Assembly (NCBI RefSeq): GCF_000758325.1
Contig: NZ_CP009459.1
Span: 3,844,001 to 3,908,000 of the forward strand
DNA length: 64,000 nt
Direction of reading: 5' to 3'
Source of the DNA: Cedecea neteri
Lineage (GTDB): Bacteria; Pseudomonadota; Gammaproteobacteria; Enterobacterales; Enterobacteriaceae
The notes under the pieces are model-generated. The model searched no databases. It worked only from the letters and a program-made list of their open reading frames with translations, and was not told the DNA's origin. The position numbers were made by a program, and so were the translations under genes. Positions 54,963 to 64,000 of the stretch are shown here, piece after piece (the first letter of the stretch is position 1; every line of letters begins with the position of its first letter).

Positions 54963-55257
54963 TTATGCAGCCTTATCCAGCTTGCGTTTCTTCTTCGCGA
55001 AATAGTCATCGATAACAGTGCCATATTCTTCTTTCGTGAAGCCTTTCTGCTCTGGGTATTTGGTGTTCTGGAGTAGCTGAAACTCGGTCATGGTCAGCTT
55101 CATCGCTTCGTCTTTCGAGATACCGAACGTTAATGTACTCAATGGCGTGAAACTCTCGCGTCATCTGGCCTGATTCGTTACGCTGCAACTTTCGTACTTT
55201 GGCTTTGCCGATGATGCCGTGGGTGATTAGCGAGCTGGCTAAAGACCTAAACAAAGG
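54963..55257 (-). pseudogene. Frameshifted phage gene
   Basis: Two reading frames join into one phage-type protein. The first part (SLITHGIIGKAKVRKLQRNE, then MTREFHAIEYIN) is in one frame. From about 55125-55130 the sense continues in another (FGISKDEAMKLTMTEFQLLQ, then NTKYPEQKGFTKEEYGTVID) to a stop at 54963, ending KKKRKLDKAA. The composition and the MTEFQLL..K.P.QKG pattern resemble small proteins of lambdoid tail-assembly regions as I remember them. A one- or two-base indel inactivated it. The true start is not clear and may be lost. Confidence 0.65.
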
Positions 55258-55264
55258 AGGCCAT

Positions 55265-55528
55265 ATGAGCTTTGAATTTGGCATTGTCGCGCCAGAAGGA
55301 ATACTTGAGAAGTACCGCGATTTATTTGAGTCAAAGGATATCTTCTATACGCAGCTACTGCCTGAAGAAAATCCTACACATGTAATTCTCGAAGACAGTA
55401 ATAACGTCCACTATGATGATGCAATCTGGAAGGCCATGATTAGCAGTTTGGTAGGTCACATTCTTGAGCAAGAAGACATGACCTTCACGAACCAGTCATT
55501 TAACAGAATTGAGATTTTCAAGCCATAA
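55265..55528 (+). CDS. Hypothetical protein in prophage remnant
   Basis: Soluble protein of 87 residues, unknown family (MSFEFGIVAPEGILEKYRDL at the start, NQSFNRIEIFKP at the end). It has an excellent AAAGGAGG ribosome-binding site 5 bases before the ATG, which argues it is expressed; longer upstream frame overlaps the phage pseudogene on the other strand. Acidic, mixed alpha/beta. May be an immunity- or antitoxin-like small protein, but nothing in the sequence proves it. Confidence 0.6.
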   Translation: MSFEFGIVAPEGILEKYRDLFESKDIFYTQLLPEENPTHVILEDSNNVHYDDAIWKAMISSLVGHILEQEDMTFTNQSFNRIEIFKP

Positions 55529-55530
55529 AA

Positions 55531-55560
55531 CAAAAAGCCCCGGCATTTCTGCAGGGGCTT
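55531..55560 (-). terminator. Terminator after the tRNA-like sequence
   Basis: Minus strand AAGCCCC-TGCAGAAATGCC-GGGGCTT followed by TTTGTTTT. It lies 6 bases after the CCA end of the tRNA-like sequence. Confidence 0.7.
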
Positions 55561-55565
55561 GAATA

Positions 55566-55641
55566 TGGTGCAGACCGAGGGATTCGAACCCCAGATCTCC
55601 TGATTGAAAGCCAGACGCTCTACCATCTGAGCTAATCATGC
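55566..55641 (-). pseudogene. Degenerate tRNA-Glu-like sequence (anticodon UUC), prophage-borne
   Basis: 76 bases with D-arm (GCTCAGATGGTAGAGC), anticodon stem-loop TCTGG-CTTTCAA-TCAGG (UUC), T-loop TTCGAAT and encoded CCA. The acceptor stem GCATGAT/GGTCTGC has two mismatches and two G-U pairs, and the outermost T-stem pair is broken, so it is unlikely to be a normal tRNA. It is followed by a terminator on the same strand. It may be a phage tRNA in decay or a tRNA-like transcript. Confidence 0.6.
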
Positions 55642-55752
55642 AAATAAAAAAGCCACCCTGGAGGATGGCGCATAAAATCATGAGATTTATTGCCAAGTAT
55701 CACTTAATCTAAGCCTCTTGAATAAATTAACAACCATGTAAACAGGTTACAG

Positions 55753-56037
55753 ATGAGTTGGATAAAAAAAATTATTAATATAATTTATGGGCTTATCGTC
55801 ATCTTCTTGTCTGTATTCGGGGCTGGATTTACCGGCAATTCCGTCATCAGTTGGATTCACTATTGGTCATTTGATATCGACTACTCAGAGATCGCGACCA
55901 ACAGCGCAGTGTACGGAATCTGCTGCATTTTTGCTGTCGTGGTTACCCTACCATCCATGTATGCAGCTAAGCATTATGTCTGGCCTGCATTAAGATTTAT
56001 CGGGCTAAAAGTTCGATATTTTTTCCATGGCTACTAG
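55753..56037 (+). CDS. Hypothetical small membrane protein in prophage remnant
   Basis: 94 residues with two predicted TM helices (about 7-32, IIYGLIVIFLSVFGAGF; about 53-72, YGICCIFAVVVTLPSMY) and a basic C-terminal tail. No family recognised. AT-rich codon use like the rest of the remnant. It could be a superinfection-exclusion or holin-like protein; no direct evidence. Confidence 0.55.
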   Translation: MSWIKKIINIIYGLIVIFLSVFGAGFTGNSVISWIHYWSFDIDYSEIATNSAVYGICCIFAVVVTLPSMYAAKHYVWPALRFIGLKVRYFFHGY

Positions 56038-56064
56038 CAATAAATACAAATAAAAAAGCCATAG

Positions 56065-56562
56065 TTCACCCCGCCAAAAACCGATGCGGGAACAGACAGG
56101 GAGATAATACTGATTGATGCTGCTCTGGAAGTTCTTCGCGATCAGGCGGAACTTACCAGATTAGGAAAACAGCATGAGATTGATGTGGTCTTGAGGGAGT
56201 ACAAAAAGAAGGAAGTCCACAAATGCACATTTGTGTTTAACCCATCTTTACACGCAAAGAATGGTCGATCAGGTTATCACTATGCAGTCGGTTCAGTTAA
56301 CCAAAGCTGGGAAGCTGCCATGGGCAAAGCTGGACTGAGATACCGGAAAGCATATCAATCCAGACACACATACGCATGCTGGTCACTTACCGCAGGAGCA
56401 AACCCGAATTTCATCGCATCTCAAATGGGACACGCCAATGCCCAGATGGTTTATCAGGTTTACGGTAAATGGATGACTGATAATGACCGTGAACAACTTG
56501 CCATTCTGAACCAGAAATTATCGTCATTTGCCCCATCCATGCCCCACGCAAAAGTGATTTGA
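56065..56562 (+). pseudogene. Tyrosine integrase fragment (C-terminal catalytic part)
   Basis: Remnant of a phage tyrosine recombinase: the frame is open from 56065, in phase with a catalytic-domain sequence (PKTDAGTDREIILIDAALEV with the beta-hairpin Lys). Then comes the C-terminal box YQSRHTYACWSLTAGANPNF, SQMGHANAQMVYQVYGKWM with conserved Arg, His and Tyr. The N-terminal arm- and core-binding domains and the first catalytic Arg region are missing, so it is inactive. It ends 35 bases before the fliE-side att repeat, the standard integrase position. Confidence 0.88.
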
Positions 56563-56596
56563 TTAATTTATTCAGTTAAATCAAATAGCTTAATCA

Positions 56597-56617
56597 ACTA
56601 CACCTGCATGTTCATCA
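56597..56617. repeat. attL-like direct repeat inside the fliE 3' end
   Basis: Same 21 bases as 54304-54324, covering the fliE stop codon and last six codons. The integrase fragment adjoins it, so this is the crossover core of the lost prophage. Confidence 0.88.
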
Positions 56618-56912
56618 CTTCCTGGTAAGCCGCAACCAGCTTGTTACGTACCTGAATCCCCATCGCCAGGGAAACGGAGGATTTCTGCAGATCTACCATG
56701 ACATCGTTCAGGGCAACGCCTGGCGTGCCAAGCGCAAATTTCTCCGCCTGAGCGCGTGCGCTGTTGGACGTCTCGCTAATCCGCCCTAAAGCGGCCTGCA
56801 GCTCTCCAGCAAAGCTCACCGTTGGCGCAGCAGCCGACGCGGCAGGATTGGTCGCCGCCAGCGCGGTCGTCTGAAGTTGTTGCAGTACGCCTTCGATACC
56901 CTGAATTGCCAT
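56598..56912 (-). CDS. fliE: Flagellar hook-basal body protein FliE
   Basis: Junction protein of 104 residues (E. coli 104) between the MS ring and the rod, the first axial protein exported. Ends [25 protein letters not shown] as in the family. Monocistronic and divergent from fliF. Its last codons form one arm of the prophage attachment repeat and remain intact. Confidence 0.97.
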   Translation of the reverse strand: MAIQGIEGVLQQLQTTALAATNPAASAAAPTVSFAGELQAALGRISETSNSARAQAEKFALGTPGVALNDVMVDLQKSSVSLAMGIQVRNKLVAAYQEVMNMQV

Positions 56913-57141
56913 TTTTTCGCCTCACATTGATTAAGCGAGTGAAGATTACCACCCTGTCAATAGGATAAAGGCGTTAAATAGACGTAAAAAATAGAGCTAA
57001 TTCAGCCATCGAAATTTCGTGAAACGAAAATAATGACACTGCCATCCATATGGAACTTTTGTCGTGTTTGTCGACCCGGGAGTCAGTCTTGTTCACTCAT
57101 TACTCTAAAAATTCTGTCAACGCTAAGCCGCGAGGTGTGGA

Positions 57142-58833
57142 ATGACCACTGCTGCTCAGGCGCAAACGCCGCAAAACAAGACACTTGAGTGGTTAAATCG
57201 CCTTCGCGCTAATCCAAGGATCCCGCTGATTGTGGGCGGCTCCGCCGCCGTGGCCGTGCTGGTGGCCCTGGTACTTTGGGCAAAATCTCCTGATTACCGC
57301 GTGCTTTACAGCAACCTCGCCGACCAGGACGGCGGCGCGATTGTTACCCAGCTTCAACAAATGAATATTCCCTACCGTTTCTCAGACAACGGTAGCGCCA
57401 TCATGGTCCCGGCAGACAACGTCTACGACCTGCGTCTGCGTCTGGCTCAGCAGGGCCTGCCTAAAGGCGGTGCCGTCGGCTTCGAGCTGCTGGATCAGGA
57501 AAAGTTTGGTATCAGTCAGTTTAGCGAGCAGGTGAACTACCAGCGTGCGCTGGAAGGCGAACTGGCCCGCACCATTGAAACGCTTGGCCCGGTGAAGAAC
57601 GCCCGCGTACACCTCGCCATGCCAAAACCTTCCCTGTTTGTGCGTGAACAAAAGTCCCCTTCTGCCTCCGTTACCCTGAGCCTCGAGCCTGGCCGCGCGC
57701 TGGATGAAGGGCAAATTAATGCCGTGGTGCATATGGTTTCCAGCGCCGTGGCTGGTTTACCACCGGGTAACGTCACGCTGGTCGATCAGGGTGGCCATCT
57801 GCTGACGCAGTCCAACAACGCAGGCCGCGACCTTAACGACGCCCAGCTCAAGTACGCCACCGACGTAGAGAGCCGCTACCAGCGCCGCATTGAATCTATC
57901 CTTGGCCCGATTGTGGGCAACGGCAACGTGCATGCCCAGGTCACCGCGCAGATTGATTTTGCCAACAAAGAACAAACCGAAGAGCAGTATCGCCCTAATG
58001 GCGATCCGGCTCAGACCGCAGTCCGTTCTCGCCAGCTGAACCAGACCTCTCAGGTCAATGGCCAGTTCCCGGGCGGCGTGCCGGGCGCGCTCTCCAACCA
58101 GCCAGCGCCGGCCAACACGGCACCGATTTCGACGCCGCCGCAGAACAACCAGGCGAATCAGCAGGCCAACAACGGCCAGCAGAACCAGACCAGCACCACC
58201 AGTCAGAACGGCAGCAGCAACACTTCGCGTGACGAAACCACCAACTATGAAGTGGACCGTACCATTCGTCACACCAAGCTGAACGTGGGGGATATTCAGC
58301 GTCTGTCCGTTGCCGTGGTGGTGAACTACCGCACACTGGCCGACGGGAAACCTCTGCCGCTCACTGCCGACCAGATGAAGCAGATTGAAAACCTGACGCG
58401 TGAAGCGATGGGCTATTCCGAAACCCGCGGTGACACCCTGAATGTGGTGAACTCGCAGTTTACCGCGACCGAAGACGACGCTGGCAGCAGCCTGCCGTTC
58501 TGGAAGTCCCCGGCCTTCTTCGACATGCTGCTCTCTGCGGGTCGCTGGCTGATTGTGCTGATTGTGGCCTGGGTGCTGTGGCGGAAAGCGATTCGTCCGC
58601 AGCTCACCCGCCGCGCGGAAATTCTGAAAGCGTCTAACGAAGCGAAAGAGAACCGAAAAGCCGAAGAAGAAGCCGTCGCCGTAACGCTTAGCCGCGATGA
58701 GCAACAACAGCAGCGTAAAGCTAACCAGCGCCTGAGCGCCGAAGTCATGAGTCAGCGTATTCGTGATATGTCCGACAACGATCCTCGCGTAGTTGCGCTG
58801 GTGATCCGCCAATGGATGAGTACTGAAATATGA
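57142..58833 (+). CDS. fliF: Flagellar MS-ring protein FliF
   Basis: Inner-membrane ring protein of 563 residues, base of the basal body. TM1 at about 30-48 ([20 protein letters not shown]), ring-building motifs ([38 protein letters not shown]), a Gln/Asn/Thr-rich low-complexity stretch around 310-360, TM2 at about 465-485 ([17 protein letters not shown]), and a C-terminal FliG-binding tail. The ATG follows AGGTGTGGA. First gene of fliFGHIJK; overlaps fliG by 4 bases. Confidence 0.98.
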   Translation: MTTAAQAQTPQNKTLEWLNRLRANPRIPLIVGGSAAVAVLVALVLWAKSPDYRVLYSNLADQDGGAIVTQLQQMNIPYRFSDNGSAIMVPADNVYDLRLRLAQQGLPKGGAVGFELLDQEKFGISQFSEQVNYQRALEGELARTIETLGPVKNARVHLAMPKPSLFVREQKSPSASVTLSLEPGRALDEGQINAVVHMVSSAVAGLPPGNVTLVDQGGHLLTQSNNAGRDLNDAQLKYATDVESRYQRRIESILGPIVGNGNVHAQVTAQIDFANKEQTEEQYRPNGDPAQTAVRSRQLNQTSQVNGQFPGGVPGALSNQPAPANTAPISTPPQNNQANQQANNGQQNQTSTTSQNGSSNTSRDETTNYEVDRTIRHTKLNVGDIQRLSVAVVVNYRTLADGKPLPLTADQMKQIENLTREAMGYSETRGDTLNVVNSQFTATEDDAGSSLPFWKSPAFFDMLLSAGRWLIVLIVAWVLWRKAIRPQLTRRAEILKASNEAKENRKAEEEAVAVTLSRDEQQQQRKANQRLSAEVMSQRIRDMSDNDPRVVALVIRQWMSTEI

Positions 58834-59822
58834 GTATTACCGGAACCGAAAAGAGCGCCATCCTGCTGATGACCATTGGTGAAGACCGCGCCGCCGAGGT
58901 GTTCAAACACCTCAGCCCGCGTGAAGTGCAGCATTTAAGTGCGGCGATGGCGAACACCCATCAAATCTCAAACAAACTGCTGACCGAAGTGCTTGCCGAG
59001 TTTGAACAAGAGGCCGAACAGTTCGCGGCGCTGAGCATCAACGCCAACGACTACCTGCGCACTGTGCTTATCAAAGCGCTGGGCGAAGAGCGTGCCTCCA
59101 GCCTGCTGGAAGATATTCTCGAAACCCGCGACACCACCAGCGGCATCGAAACGCTCAACTTTATGGAGCCGCAGAGCGCCGCCGATCTTATTCGCGACGA
59201 GCACCCGCAGATCATCGCCACCATTCTGGTTCACCTCAAGCGTGGCCAGGCGGCGGATATTCTGGCGCTGTTCGACGAGCGCCTGCGCAACGACGTCATG
59301 CTGCGTATCGCCACCTTTGGCGGCGTCCAGCCGGCCGCGCTGGCAGAACTGACCGAAGTGCTGAACAACCTGCTCGACGGCCAGAACCTCAAGCGCAGCA
59401 AAATGGGCGGCGTGAGAACGGCGGCGGAAATCATCAACCTGATGAAAACTCAGCAGGAAGAAGCCGTTATTACCGCCGTGCGCGACTTCGACGGCGAACT
59501 GGCGCAGAAAATCATCGACGAGATGTTCCTGTTCGAAAACCTCGTGGCCGTGGACGACCGCAGCATTCAGCGTCTTCTGCAGGAAGTGGAGTCCGAATCT
59601 CTGCTTATCGCCCTCAAAGGTGCAGAGCAGGCGCTGCGCGAGAAGTTCCTGCGCAACATGTCCCAGCGTGCTGCGGACATCCTGCGCGACGACCTCGCCA
59701 ACCGTGGCCCGGTGCGTCTGTCGCAGGTGGAAAACGAACAGAAAGCTATCCTGCTTATCGTGCGTCGCCTGGCGGAGACCGGCGAGATGGTGATCGGCAC
59801 CAGCGAGGATACCTATGTCTAA
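58830..59822 (+). CDS. fliG: Flagellar motor switch protein FliG
   Basis: C-ring protein of 330 residues (E. coli 331) that transmits torque from MotA. N-terminal FliF-binding domain ([17 protein letters not shown]), middle ARM domains with the EHPQ motif ([15 protein letters not shown]), and C-terminal torque helix with conserved charges ([20 protein letters not shown]). Overlaps fliH by 8 bases. Confidence 0.98.
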   Translation: MSITGTEKSAILLMTIGEDRAAEVFKHLSPREVQHLSAAMANTHQISNKLLTEVLAEFEQEAEQFAALSINANDYLRTVLIKALGEERASSLLEDILETRDTTSGIETLNFMEPQSAADLIRDEHPQIIATILVHLKRGQAADILALFDERLRNDVMLRIATFGGVQPAALAELTEVLNNLLDGQNLKRSKMGGVRTAAEIINLMKTQQEEAVITAVRDFDGELAQKIIDEMFLFENLVAVDDRSIQRLLQEVESESLLIALKGAEQALREKFLRNMSQRAADILRDDLANRGPVRLSQVENEQKAILLIVRRLAETGEMVIGTSEDTYV

Positions 59823-60510
59823 TACGCTGCCATGGAAACGCTGGACGCCTGAAGATCTCGCCTTCCCTACGCCGGTGTTCGAAGAGATTCTGATGCCGGA
59901 AACCACCGCGGAGCAGGAAGAGCCGGAAAACGAGCCGGACCTGCAGCAAACGCTGGCGATGATGCAGGCCCAGGCCCGTGAACAGGGTCACAGCGCAGGC
60001 TTTGCCGCCGGGCACGATCAGGGCGTAGAAGAAGGCCGTAAAGCGGGCTTCCAGCAAGGGCTTGAACAGGGCATCAATGAAGCCCGTCAGCAACAGGCAC
60101 CGGTGCACGCCCGCATGCAGCAGCTGGTGAGCGAATTCCAGTACACGCTGGATGCGCTGGACAGCGTAATTGCCTCCCGCCTGATGCAAATGGCGCTGGA
60201 AGCCGCGCGGCAGGTTATTGGCCAGACGCCTGCCGTGGATAACAACGCGCTGATCAAACAGATTCAGGGCCTGCTGATGCAGGAACCGCTGTTCAGCGGT
60301 AAGCCACAGCTGCGCGTACACCCGGATGACTTACAGCGAGTTGAAGAGATGCTGGGTGCCACGCTGAGCCTGCACGGCTGGCGTTTGCGCGGCGACCCAA
60401 GCCTGCACCAGGGCGGCTGCAAAGTCTCCGCCGATGAAGGCGACCTTGACGCCAGCGTGGCCACTCGTTGGCAAGAGCTGTGCCGCCTGGCCGCGCCGGG
60501 AGTGCTCTGA
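59815..60510 (+). CDS. fliH: Flagellar export ATPase regulator FliH
   Basis: Cytoplasmic partner of FliI, 231 residues (E. coli 228). The middle part carries GxxxG-type repeats ([20 protein letters not shown]) typical of FliH, and the C-terminal domain binds FliI. N-terminal Trp-containing start ([17 protein letters not shown]) docks to FlhA. Its stop overlaps the fliI ATG. Confidence 0.96.
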   Translation: MSNTLPWKRWTPEDLAFPTPVFEEILMPETTAEQEEPENEPDLQQTLAMMQAQAREQGHSAGFAAGHDQGVEEGRKAGFQQGLEQGINEARQQQAPVHARMQQLVSEFQYTLDALDSVIASRLMQMALEAARQVIGQTPAVDNNALIKQIQGLLMQEPLFSGKPQLRVHPDDLQRVEEMLGATLSLHGWRLRGDPSLHQGGCKVSADEGDLDASVATRWQELCRLAAPGVL

Positions 60511-61868
60511 TGACCGCGCGCCTGACCCGCTGGCTGACCACGCTCGACAATTTTGAAGCGCGGATGGTCGAACTGCCGTCCGTTCGCCGCTACGGCCGTC
60601 TGACCCGCGCCACCGGCCTGGTCCTGGAGGCCACCGGCCTGCAGCTGGCGCTGGGCGCGACCTGCATCATTGAGCAGCACGACCGGGAAGTCGAATGTGA
60701 AGTCGTGGGCTTCAACGGCCACAAACTGTTTCTGATGCCGCTGGAAGAAGTCGAAGGCATTCTTCCCGGCGCCCGGGTTTATGCCCGCTCTGCGACATCG
60801 GAAGGCCTGCACAGCGGTAAAAAATTGCCGCTTGGCCCGGCCTTGCTGGGCCGCGTACTTGACGGCAGCGGCCGCCCGCTCGACGGGCTGCCTTCGCCGG
60901 ATTCCGACCTGATGGGCGCGCTGGGTGCAGCCCCGTTTAACCCACTCCAGCGTACCGCGATTGAACATGTTCTTGACGTTGGCGTTCGCCCGATTAATGC
61001 CCTGCTGACGGTAGGTCGCGGGCAGCGTATGGGCCTGTTTGCCGGTTCCGGCGTGGGGAAAAGCGTCCTGCTCGGCATGATGGCGCGTTACACCCAGGCT
61101 GACGTGATCGTCGTGGGACTGATTGGCGAGCGTGGTCGCGAAGTAAAAGACTTTATCGAGAATATTCTCGGTGCCGAAGGCCGTGCCCGTTCGGTGGTGA
61201 TTGCCGCCCCGGCGGACGTTTCTCCGCTGCTGCGTATGCAGGGTGCCGCCTACGCGACAAGAATCGCCGAAGACTTCCGCGATCGCGGCCAGCACGTCCT
61301 GCTGATTATGGATTCTCTGACGCGTTATGCCATGGCCCAGCGTGAAATCGCCCTCGCCATTGGCGAACCTCCGGCGACCAAAGGCTATCCGCCTTCGGTC
61401 TTTGCCAAGCTCCCGGCGCTGGTTGAGCGTGCGGGGAACGGCATTCACGGCGGCGGCTCGATTACCGCGTTTTATACCGTACTCACCGAAGGCGACGATC
61501 AGCAGGACCCGATTGCCGACTCCGCGCGAGCCATTCTTGACGGCCACATTGTGCTGTCACGCCGCCTGGCAGAAGCGGGCCACTACCCGGCCATCGACAT
61601 CGAAGCTTCTATCAGCCGAGCCATGACATCGTTGATTACCGAGCAGCATTACGCCCGGGTACGTCGTTTCAAACAGTTGTTATCCAGCTTCCAGCGCAAC
61701 CGTGATTTGGTGAGCGTGGGGGCTTACGCCAAAGGCAGCGATCCGATGCTCGATAAGGCCATTGAACTGTGGCCGCATCTTGAAGCCTTCCTGCAACAAG
61801 GCATTTTTGAACGCGCAAACTGGGAAGAAGCCAGCCTCGCACTGGAGACGCTTTTCCCCACCGTTTGA
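60510..61868 (+). CDS. fliI: Flagellar type III export ATPase FliI
   Basis: ATPase of 452 residues (E. coli 457) energising the flagellar type III export gate. F1-beta-like: Walker [25 protein letters not shown], Walker [11 protein letters not shown]. The start is the ATG overlapping the fliH stop (TGATG at 60508-60512). Confidence 0.98.
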   Translation: MTARLTRWLTTLDNFEARMVELPSVRRYGRLTRATGLVLEATGLQLALGATCIIEQHDREVECEVVGFNGHKLFLMPLEEVEGILPGARVYARSATSEGLHSGKKLPLGPALLGRVLDGSGRPLDGLPSPDSDLMGALGAAPFNPLQRTAIEHVLDVGVRPINALLTVGRGQRMGLFAGSGVGKSVLLGMMARYTQADVIVVGLIGERGREVKDFIENILGAEGRARSVVIAAPADVSPLLRMQGAAYATRIAEDFRDRGQHVLLIMDSLTRYAMAQREIALAIGEPPATKGYPPSVFAKLPALVERAGNGIHGGGSITAFYTVLTEGDDQQDPIADSARAILDGHIVLSRRLAEAGHYPAIDIEASISRAMTSLITEQHYARVRRFKQLLSSFQRNRDLVSVGAYAKGSDPMLDKAIELWPHLEAFLQQGIFERANWEEASLALETLFPTV

Positions 61869-61880
61869 TGAGAGGTGACC

Positions 61881-62324
61881 ATGAACCAAAACAGCGCACT
61901 GGATACTTTGCGTGAACTCGCCGCCCAGGAAGTAGAAAAAGCAGCGATTCGTTTAGGGGAGATGCGCCGGGGTTGCCAGCAGGCGGAAGAGCAACTCAAC
62001 ATGCTGATTAACTATCAGTTTGAGTACAGCAACAGCCTGAATGACAACATGAGCCAGGGGATCGCCAGCACGCGCTGGCAGAACTACCAGCAGTTTATAC
62101 GCACGCTGGAAAAAGCCATCGAACAGCACCGCCAGCAGCTGATGCAGTGGAGCAATAAAGTTGACCAGGCATTGGGCGCATGGCAGGAAAAACAAAAGCG
62201 CCTGCAGGCATGGCAAACCCTGCAGGACAGAAAGGCAGCGGAGCTGTTGCTCGCAGAGAACAGACTCGATCAGAAGCAGATGGACGAATACGCCCAGCGG
62301 GCCACATTGAGGAAAGGTGAATGA
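61881..62324 (+). CDS. fliJ: Flagellar export chaperone FliJ
   Basis: Coiled-coil protein of 147 residues, same as E. coli, acting as the central stalk of the FliI hexamer and escort recycler. Long helical heptads throughout ([39 protein letters not shown]). ATG at 61881 follows GAGAGGTG. Overlaps fliK by 4 bases. Confidence 0.95.
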   Translation: MNQNSALDTLRELAAQEVEKAAIRLGEMRRGCQQAEEQLNMLINYQFEYSNSLNDNMSQGIASTRWQNYQQFIRTLEKAIEQHRQQLMQWSNKVDQALGAWQEKQKRLQAWQTLQDRKAAELLLAENRLDQKQMDEYAQRATLRKGE

Positions 62325-63562
62325 TCACATTGCCAAAAATTCTGTTAAACCCCGGGGCCGACACCGCTGCCGCCGGGGATGCAAAAGGCGCGGACGGCAA
62401 AGGCTTCGGTGAAGACTTCCTGACGCTGCTGGGCAAAGCTTTGCCGGGAAACGTCGTTTTGGAAGACGGTAAATCGCTGCCTCTGGGCGCGGCATTAAGC
62501 AAAGTTGCCGCAGCCAATGCGGCAAAAGGCGAGACCAAAGACGACCAGGCGGCCCTGACGGAGCTGCTAAACTCGCCGGAACAGCCTGAAGCGCTTTCCG
62601 CCCTGCTCGCCTCCATCGGCAAAACAGAAACGGGTGATAAGCCCGAGGCGGCGCTGAAAGACGCAAAAACAGATAAGCCCCTGAGCGACGCTGAGCTGCA
62701 AACGCTTAGCGCGCTGTTCGCTATGTTGCCGCAGCCCGTAACCGCTGCGCAGCCCGTGACGCTAGCTAAAACAGCAACCGACACAGCATCGCTGTCCGCC
62801 CTGACCTCTGCAGCAGGCAACACCGCAGGCAAAAACACCGCGGACAGCCTGCTGCCTGCTGACGCCAGCGGCAAAAAAGCTACGCCTGCGGGGGCGACGC
62901 TTGCAGACAGTAAATCTGTTGCAGCCACCGGCCCGGCAGCGGTCCAGCAGCACGTGGATGACAAAGCGCAACTGGTCGCTAACAACACGCCTGACGGTCG
63001 CGACAACGCGGCTCCACAGGCAAATAACACCGCCCCTGTCACCGCGCAGATAACTCCGGCCATCAGCAGCACCACAGTTGCGACCCCAACGACAACGCAC
63101 ATCGCCACCCCAACGGCGCCGATGATCAGCGCCCAGTTGGGCAGCCATGAGTGGCAACAGCAGATTTCTCAGCACGTTACGCTGTTTACCCGTCAGGGCC
63201 AGCACAGCGCCGAGCTGAGATTGCACCCGGAAGATCTCGGTCAGGTGCAAATTAGTCTAAAACTAGAAGATAACCAGGCACAGCTGCAGATGATGTCGCC
63301 GCACAGTCACGTACGGGCTGCGCTTGAAGCAGCGCTGCCTTCACTGCGCACTGCGCTGGCTGAAAGCGGCATCCAGCTTGGCCAGAGCAACATCAGCAGC
63401 GAAAGCTTCGCTCAGCAGCAGTCCGGCCAGCAGCAACAGCAGCAAAGCGCCCGCAGCGGAGAGCGTTTCTCCCTGAGCGGTAACGACGCCGAGCCGCTGC
63501 CGGTGGCCGATAGCCTGCAGCGTCTGGCAAGCAGCAACGGCGCGGTGGATATCTTCGCCTGA
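62321..63562 (+). CDS. fliK: Flagellar hook-length control protein FliK
   Basis: Secreted molecular ruler of 413 residues (E. coli 375). Long Ala/Thr/Pro-rich disordered N-terminal ruler, then the C-terminal specificity-switch domain ([40 protein letters not shown]) with a Gln-rich segment ([12 protein letters not shown]) near 370. Extra length lies in the ruler. Last gene of the fliF operon. Confidence 0.95.
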   Translation: MITLPKILLNPGADTAAAGDAKGADGKGFGEDFLTLLGKALPGNVVLEDGKSLPLGAALSKVAAANAAKGETKDDQAALTELLNSPEQPEALSALLASIGKTETGDKPEAALKDAKTDKPLSDAELQTLSALFAMLPQPVTAAQPVTLAKTATDTASLSALTSAAGNTAGKNTADSLLPADASGKKATPAGATLADSKSVAATGPAAVQQHVDDKAQLVANNTPDGRDNAAPQANNTAPVTAQITPAISSTTVATPTTTHIATPTAPMISAQLGSHEWQQQISQHVTLFTRQGQHSAELRLHPEDLGQVQISLKLEDNQAQLQMMSPHSHVRAALEAALPSLRTALAESGIQLGQSNISSESFAQQQSGQQQQQQSARSGERFSLSGNDAEPLPVADSLQRLASSNGAVDIFA

Positions 63563-63683
63563 GCCCCGTTCAAGGGTAAACGCCAGAGCTAGCGACAATA
63601 AACGTGTGTTTTCCGGGCTTTGACCGCCCGGAGACACGGGATAATTGCTCTTCAGCAGTACCGATACAGGAATAAAGCGTTCA
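63563..63683 (+). promoter_or_regulatory. fliK-fliL intergenic region
   Basis: 121 bp expected to hold the fliLMNOPQR class II promoter. A GTAAACG...GACAATAA pair at 63576-63601 faintly resembles a sigma-28 promoter, but the spacing is two bases short, so I do not call one. Confidence 0.4.
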
Positions 63684-64000
63684 ATGACTGATACCGCTAT
63701 CACGAAAGGCCGTAAGCGCGCCATCTGGGTGCCGATACTGGTTCTTATCACACTCGCCGCGTGCGCCACCGCAGGCTACAGCTACTGGCGCATGCAGCAA
63801 ACGCCAGCCACAGCCCAGGCAAAAACGCCTGAGCCGCCGCCTGCGCCAGTGTTCTTCGCTCTGGATACGTTTACCGTCAATCTGGGTGATGCGGATCGCG
63901 TGCTGTACATCGGCGTCACGCTGCGTTTGAAAGATGAAGCGACCCGCCAGCGCCTGAGCGAATTCCTGCCGGAAGTCCGCAGCCGTCTGTTGCTGCTGTT
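63684..64000 (+). CDS. fliL: Flagellar basal body protein FliL, N-terminal part
   Basis: Stator-associated inner-membrane protein; 105 codons of about 154 lie in the window. Short basic N-terminus, TM helix ([21 protein letters not shown], about 14-34), Pro/Ala linker, then the start of the periplasmic stomatin-like domain ([20 protein letters not shown]). Runs off the window end. Confidence 0.95.
   Translation, partial: MTDTAITKGRKRAIWVPILVLITLAACATAGYSYWRMQQTPATAQAKTPEPPPAPVFFALDTFTVNLGDADRVLYIGVTLRLKDEATRQRLSEFLPEVRSRLLLL

Larger units (their letters stand above)
54304..56617. mobile_element. Prophage remnant integrated at the 3' end of fliE
   Basis: A 2.3-kb AT-rich block bounded by a 21-base direct repeat identical to the last codons of fliE. 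It contains a truncated tyrosine integrase next to the fliE-side copy, a frameshifted phage gene, a degenerate tRNA, and three small unknown genes. The integrase beside one repeat and the intact fliE reading frame are what site-specific integration into a gene end produces. E. coli K-12 has a phage integrase fragment (intG) in the same neighbourhood, so this is a recurrent insertion site. Structural phage genes are nearly all lost. Confidence 0.85.

Noticed and set aside
54304-56617. Insertion sequence or transposon
   Set aside because: No transposase or terminal inverted repeats; the integrase fragment and gene-end direct repeat indicate phage integration.
60264-61547. 427-residue open frame antisense to fliI
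   Set aside because: Arg/Gly/His-rich shadow of the high-GC fliH-fliI coding sequence; no recognisable domain or start signal.
62095-63108. 337-residue open frame antisense to fliK
   Set aside because: Low-complexity Ala/Ser/Val translation caused by fliK's Ala/Thr-rich repeats; not a gene.
63576-63601. Possible sigma-28 promoter before fliL
   Set aside because: TAAACGCC to GACAATAA spacing is 9 rather than 11 and the -10 is poor.

Overview
The window is chromosomal DNA of a motile enteric gammaproteobacterium in the family Enterobacteriaceae. The evidence is near-complete collinearity with the E. coli flagellar region IIIa/IIIb and its neighbours (flhDC-motAB-cheAW, uspC, ftnB, yecJ, yecR, ftnA, yecA, the Gly-Cys-Leu tRNA cluster, pgsA-uvrC-uvrY, yecF, sdiA, tcyN-tcyL-dcyD-tcyJ, fliZ-fliA, fliC, fliDST, amyA, yedD, yedEF, fliE, fliF-L). 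Protein lengths usually match E. coli to within a few residues. Departures from the E. coli layout (no tar/cheRBYZ after cheW, a peptide ABC operon and an unusual chemoreceptor between yecJ and yecR, a sugar-modification island between fliA and fliC) point to a genus other than Escherichia. The genus cannot be fixed from the sequence alone.

Layout. 1-2226 (minus): start of an archaic-type chaperone/usher operon (SCPU subunit, chaperone, usher cut by the window edge). 2883-4148: dicarboxylate/amino acid:cation symporter with a CRP site upstream. 4202-9628 (minus): cheW, cheA, motB, motA, then flhC and flhD, with a long flhDC leader carrying a perfect CRP palindrome. 10566-12775: uspC, ftnB, yecJ. 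12885-18271 (minus): five-gene peptide/nickel-type ABC importer. 18505-19656 (minus): chemoreceptor with almost no periplasmic domain, driven by a clear sigma-28 promoter. 19996-25863: yecR, an MFS/DUF3574 pair, a NupC-type transporter, ftnA with Fur-like boxes, yecA and an alpha/beta hydrolase. 25986-29538 (minus): three tRNAs, pgsA, uvrC, uvrY. 30022-37321: yecF, sdiA, a family III CoA transferase, the cystine uptake and D-cysteine desulfhydrase genes, fliZ and fliA.

37708-45445 is the most notable accessory block, a putative flagellin modification island. Two plus-strand genes (ATP-grasp ligase, SAM methyltransferase) converge on three minus-strand genes: a VioA-like sugar aminotransferase, a 1122-residue methyltransferase-TPR-O-GlcNAc-transferase fusion, and a 475-residue protein of unknown function. 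It abuts a short 278-residue flagellin. A modified 4-amino-4,6-dideoxy sugar on flagellin is the simplest reading, but that is inference.

45644-54000 holds fliC, fliD-fliS-fliT, amyA, a cluster of palindromic repeats, yedD, yedE-yedF and an RpiR-type regulator. 54304-56617 is a 2.3 kb prophage remnant flanked by a 21-bp direct repeat, one copy of which is the 3' end of fliE. It contains an integrase fragment, a frameshifted phage gene, a degenerate Glu-tRNA-like sequence and three small unknown genes. 56598-64000 holds fliE and the fliF-G-H-I-J-K operon, then fliL, cut by the window end.

How it works together: FlhDC (class I) activates fliA and the basal-body genes. FliA (sigma-28) then reads fliC, fliD, fliA itself and the chemoreceptor through visible TAAA-N15-GCCGATAA-type promoters. 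FliZ, UvrY, SdiA, CRP and the iron/cystine genes are regulatory or metabolic neighbours retained from the ancestral enteric layout.
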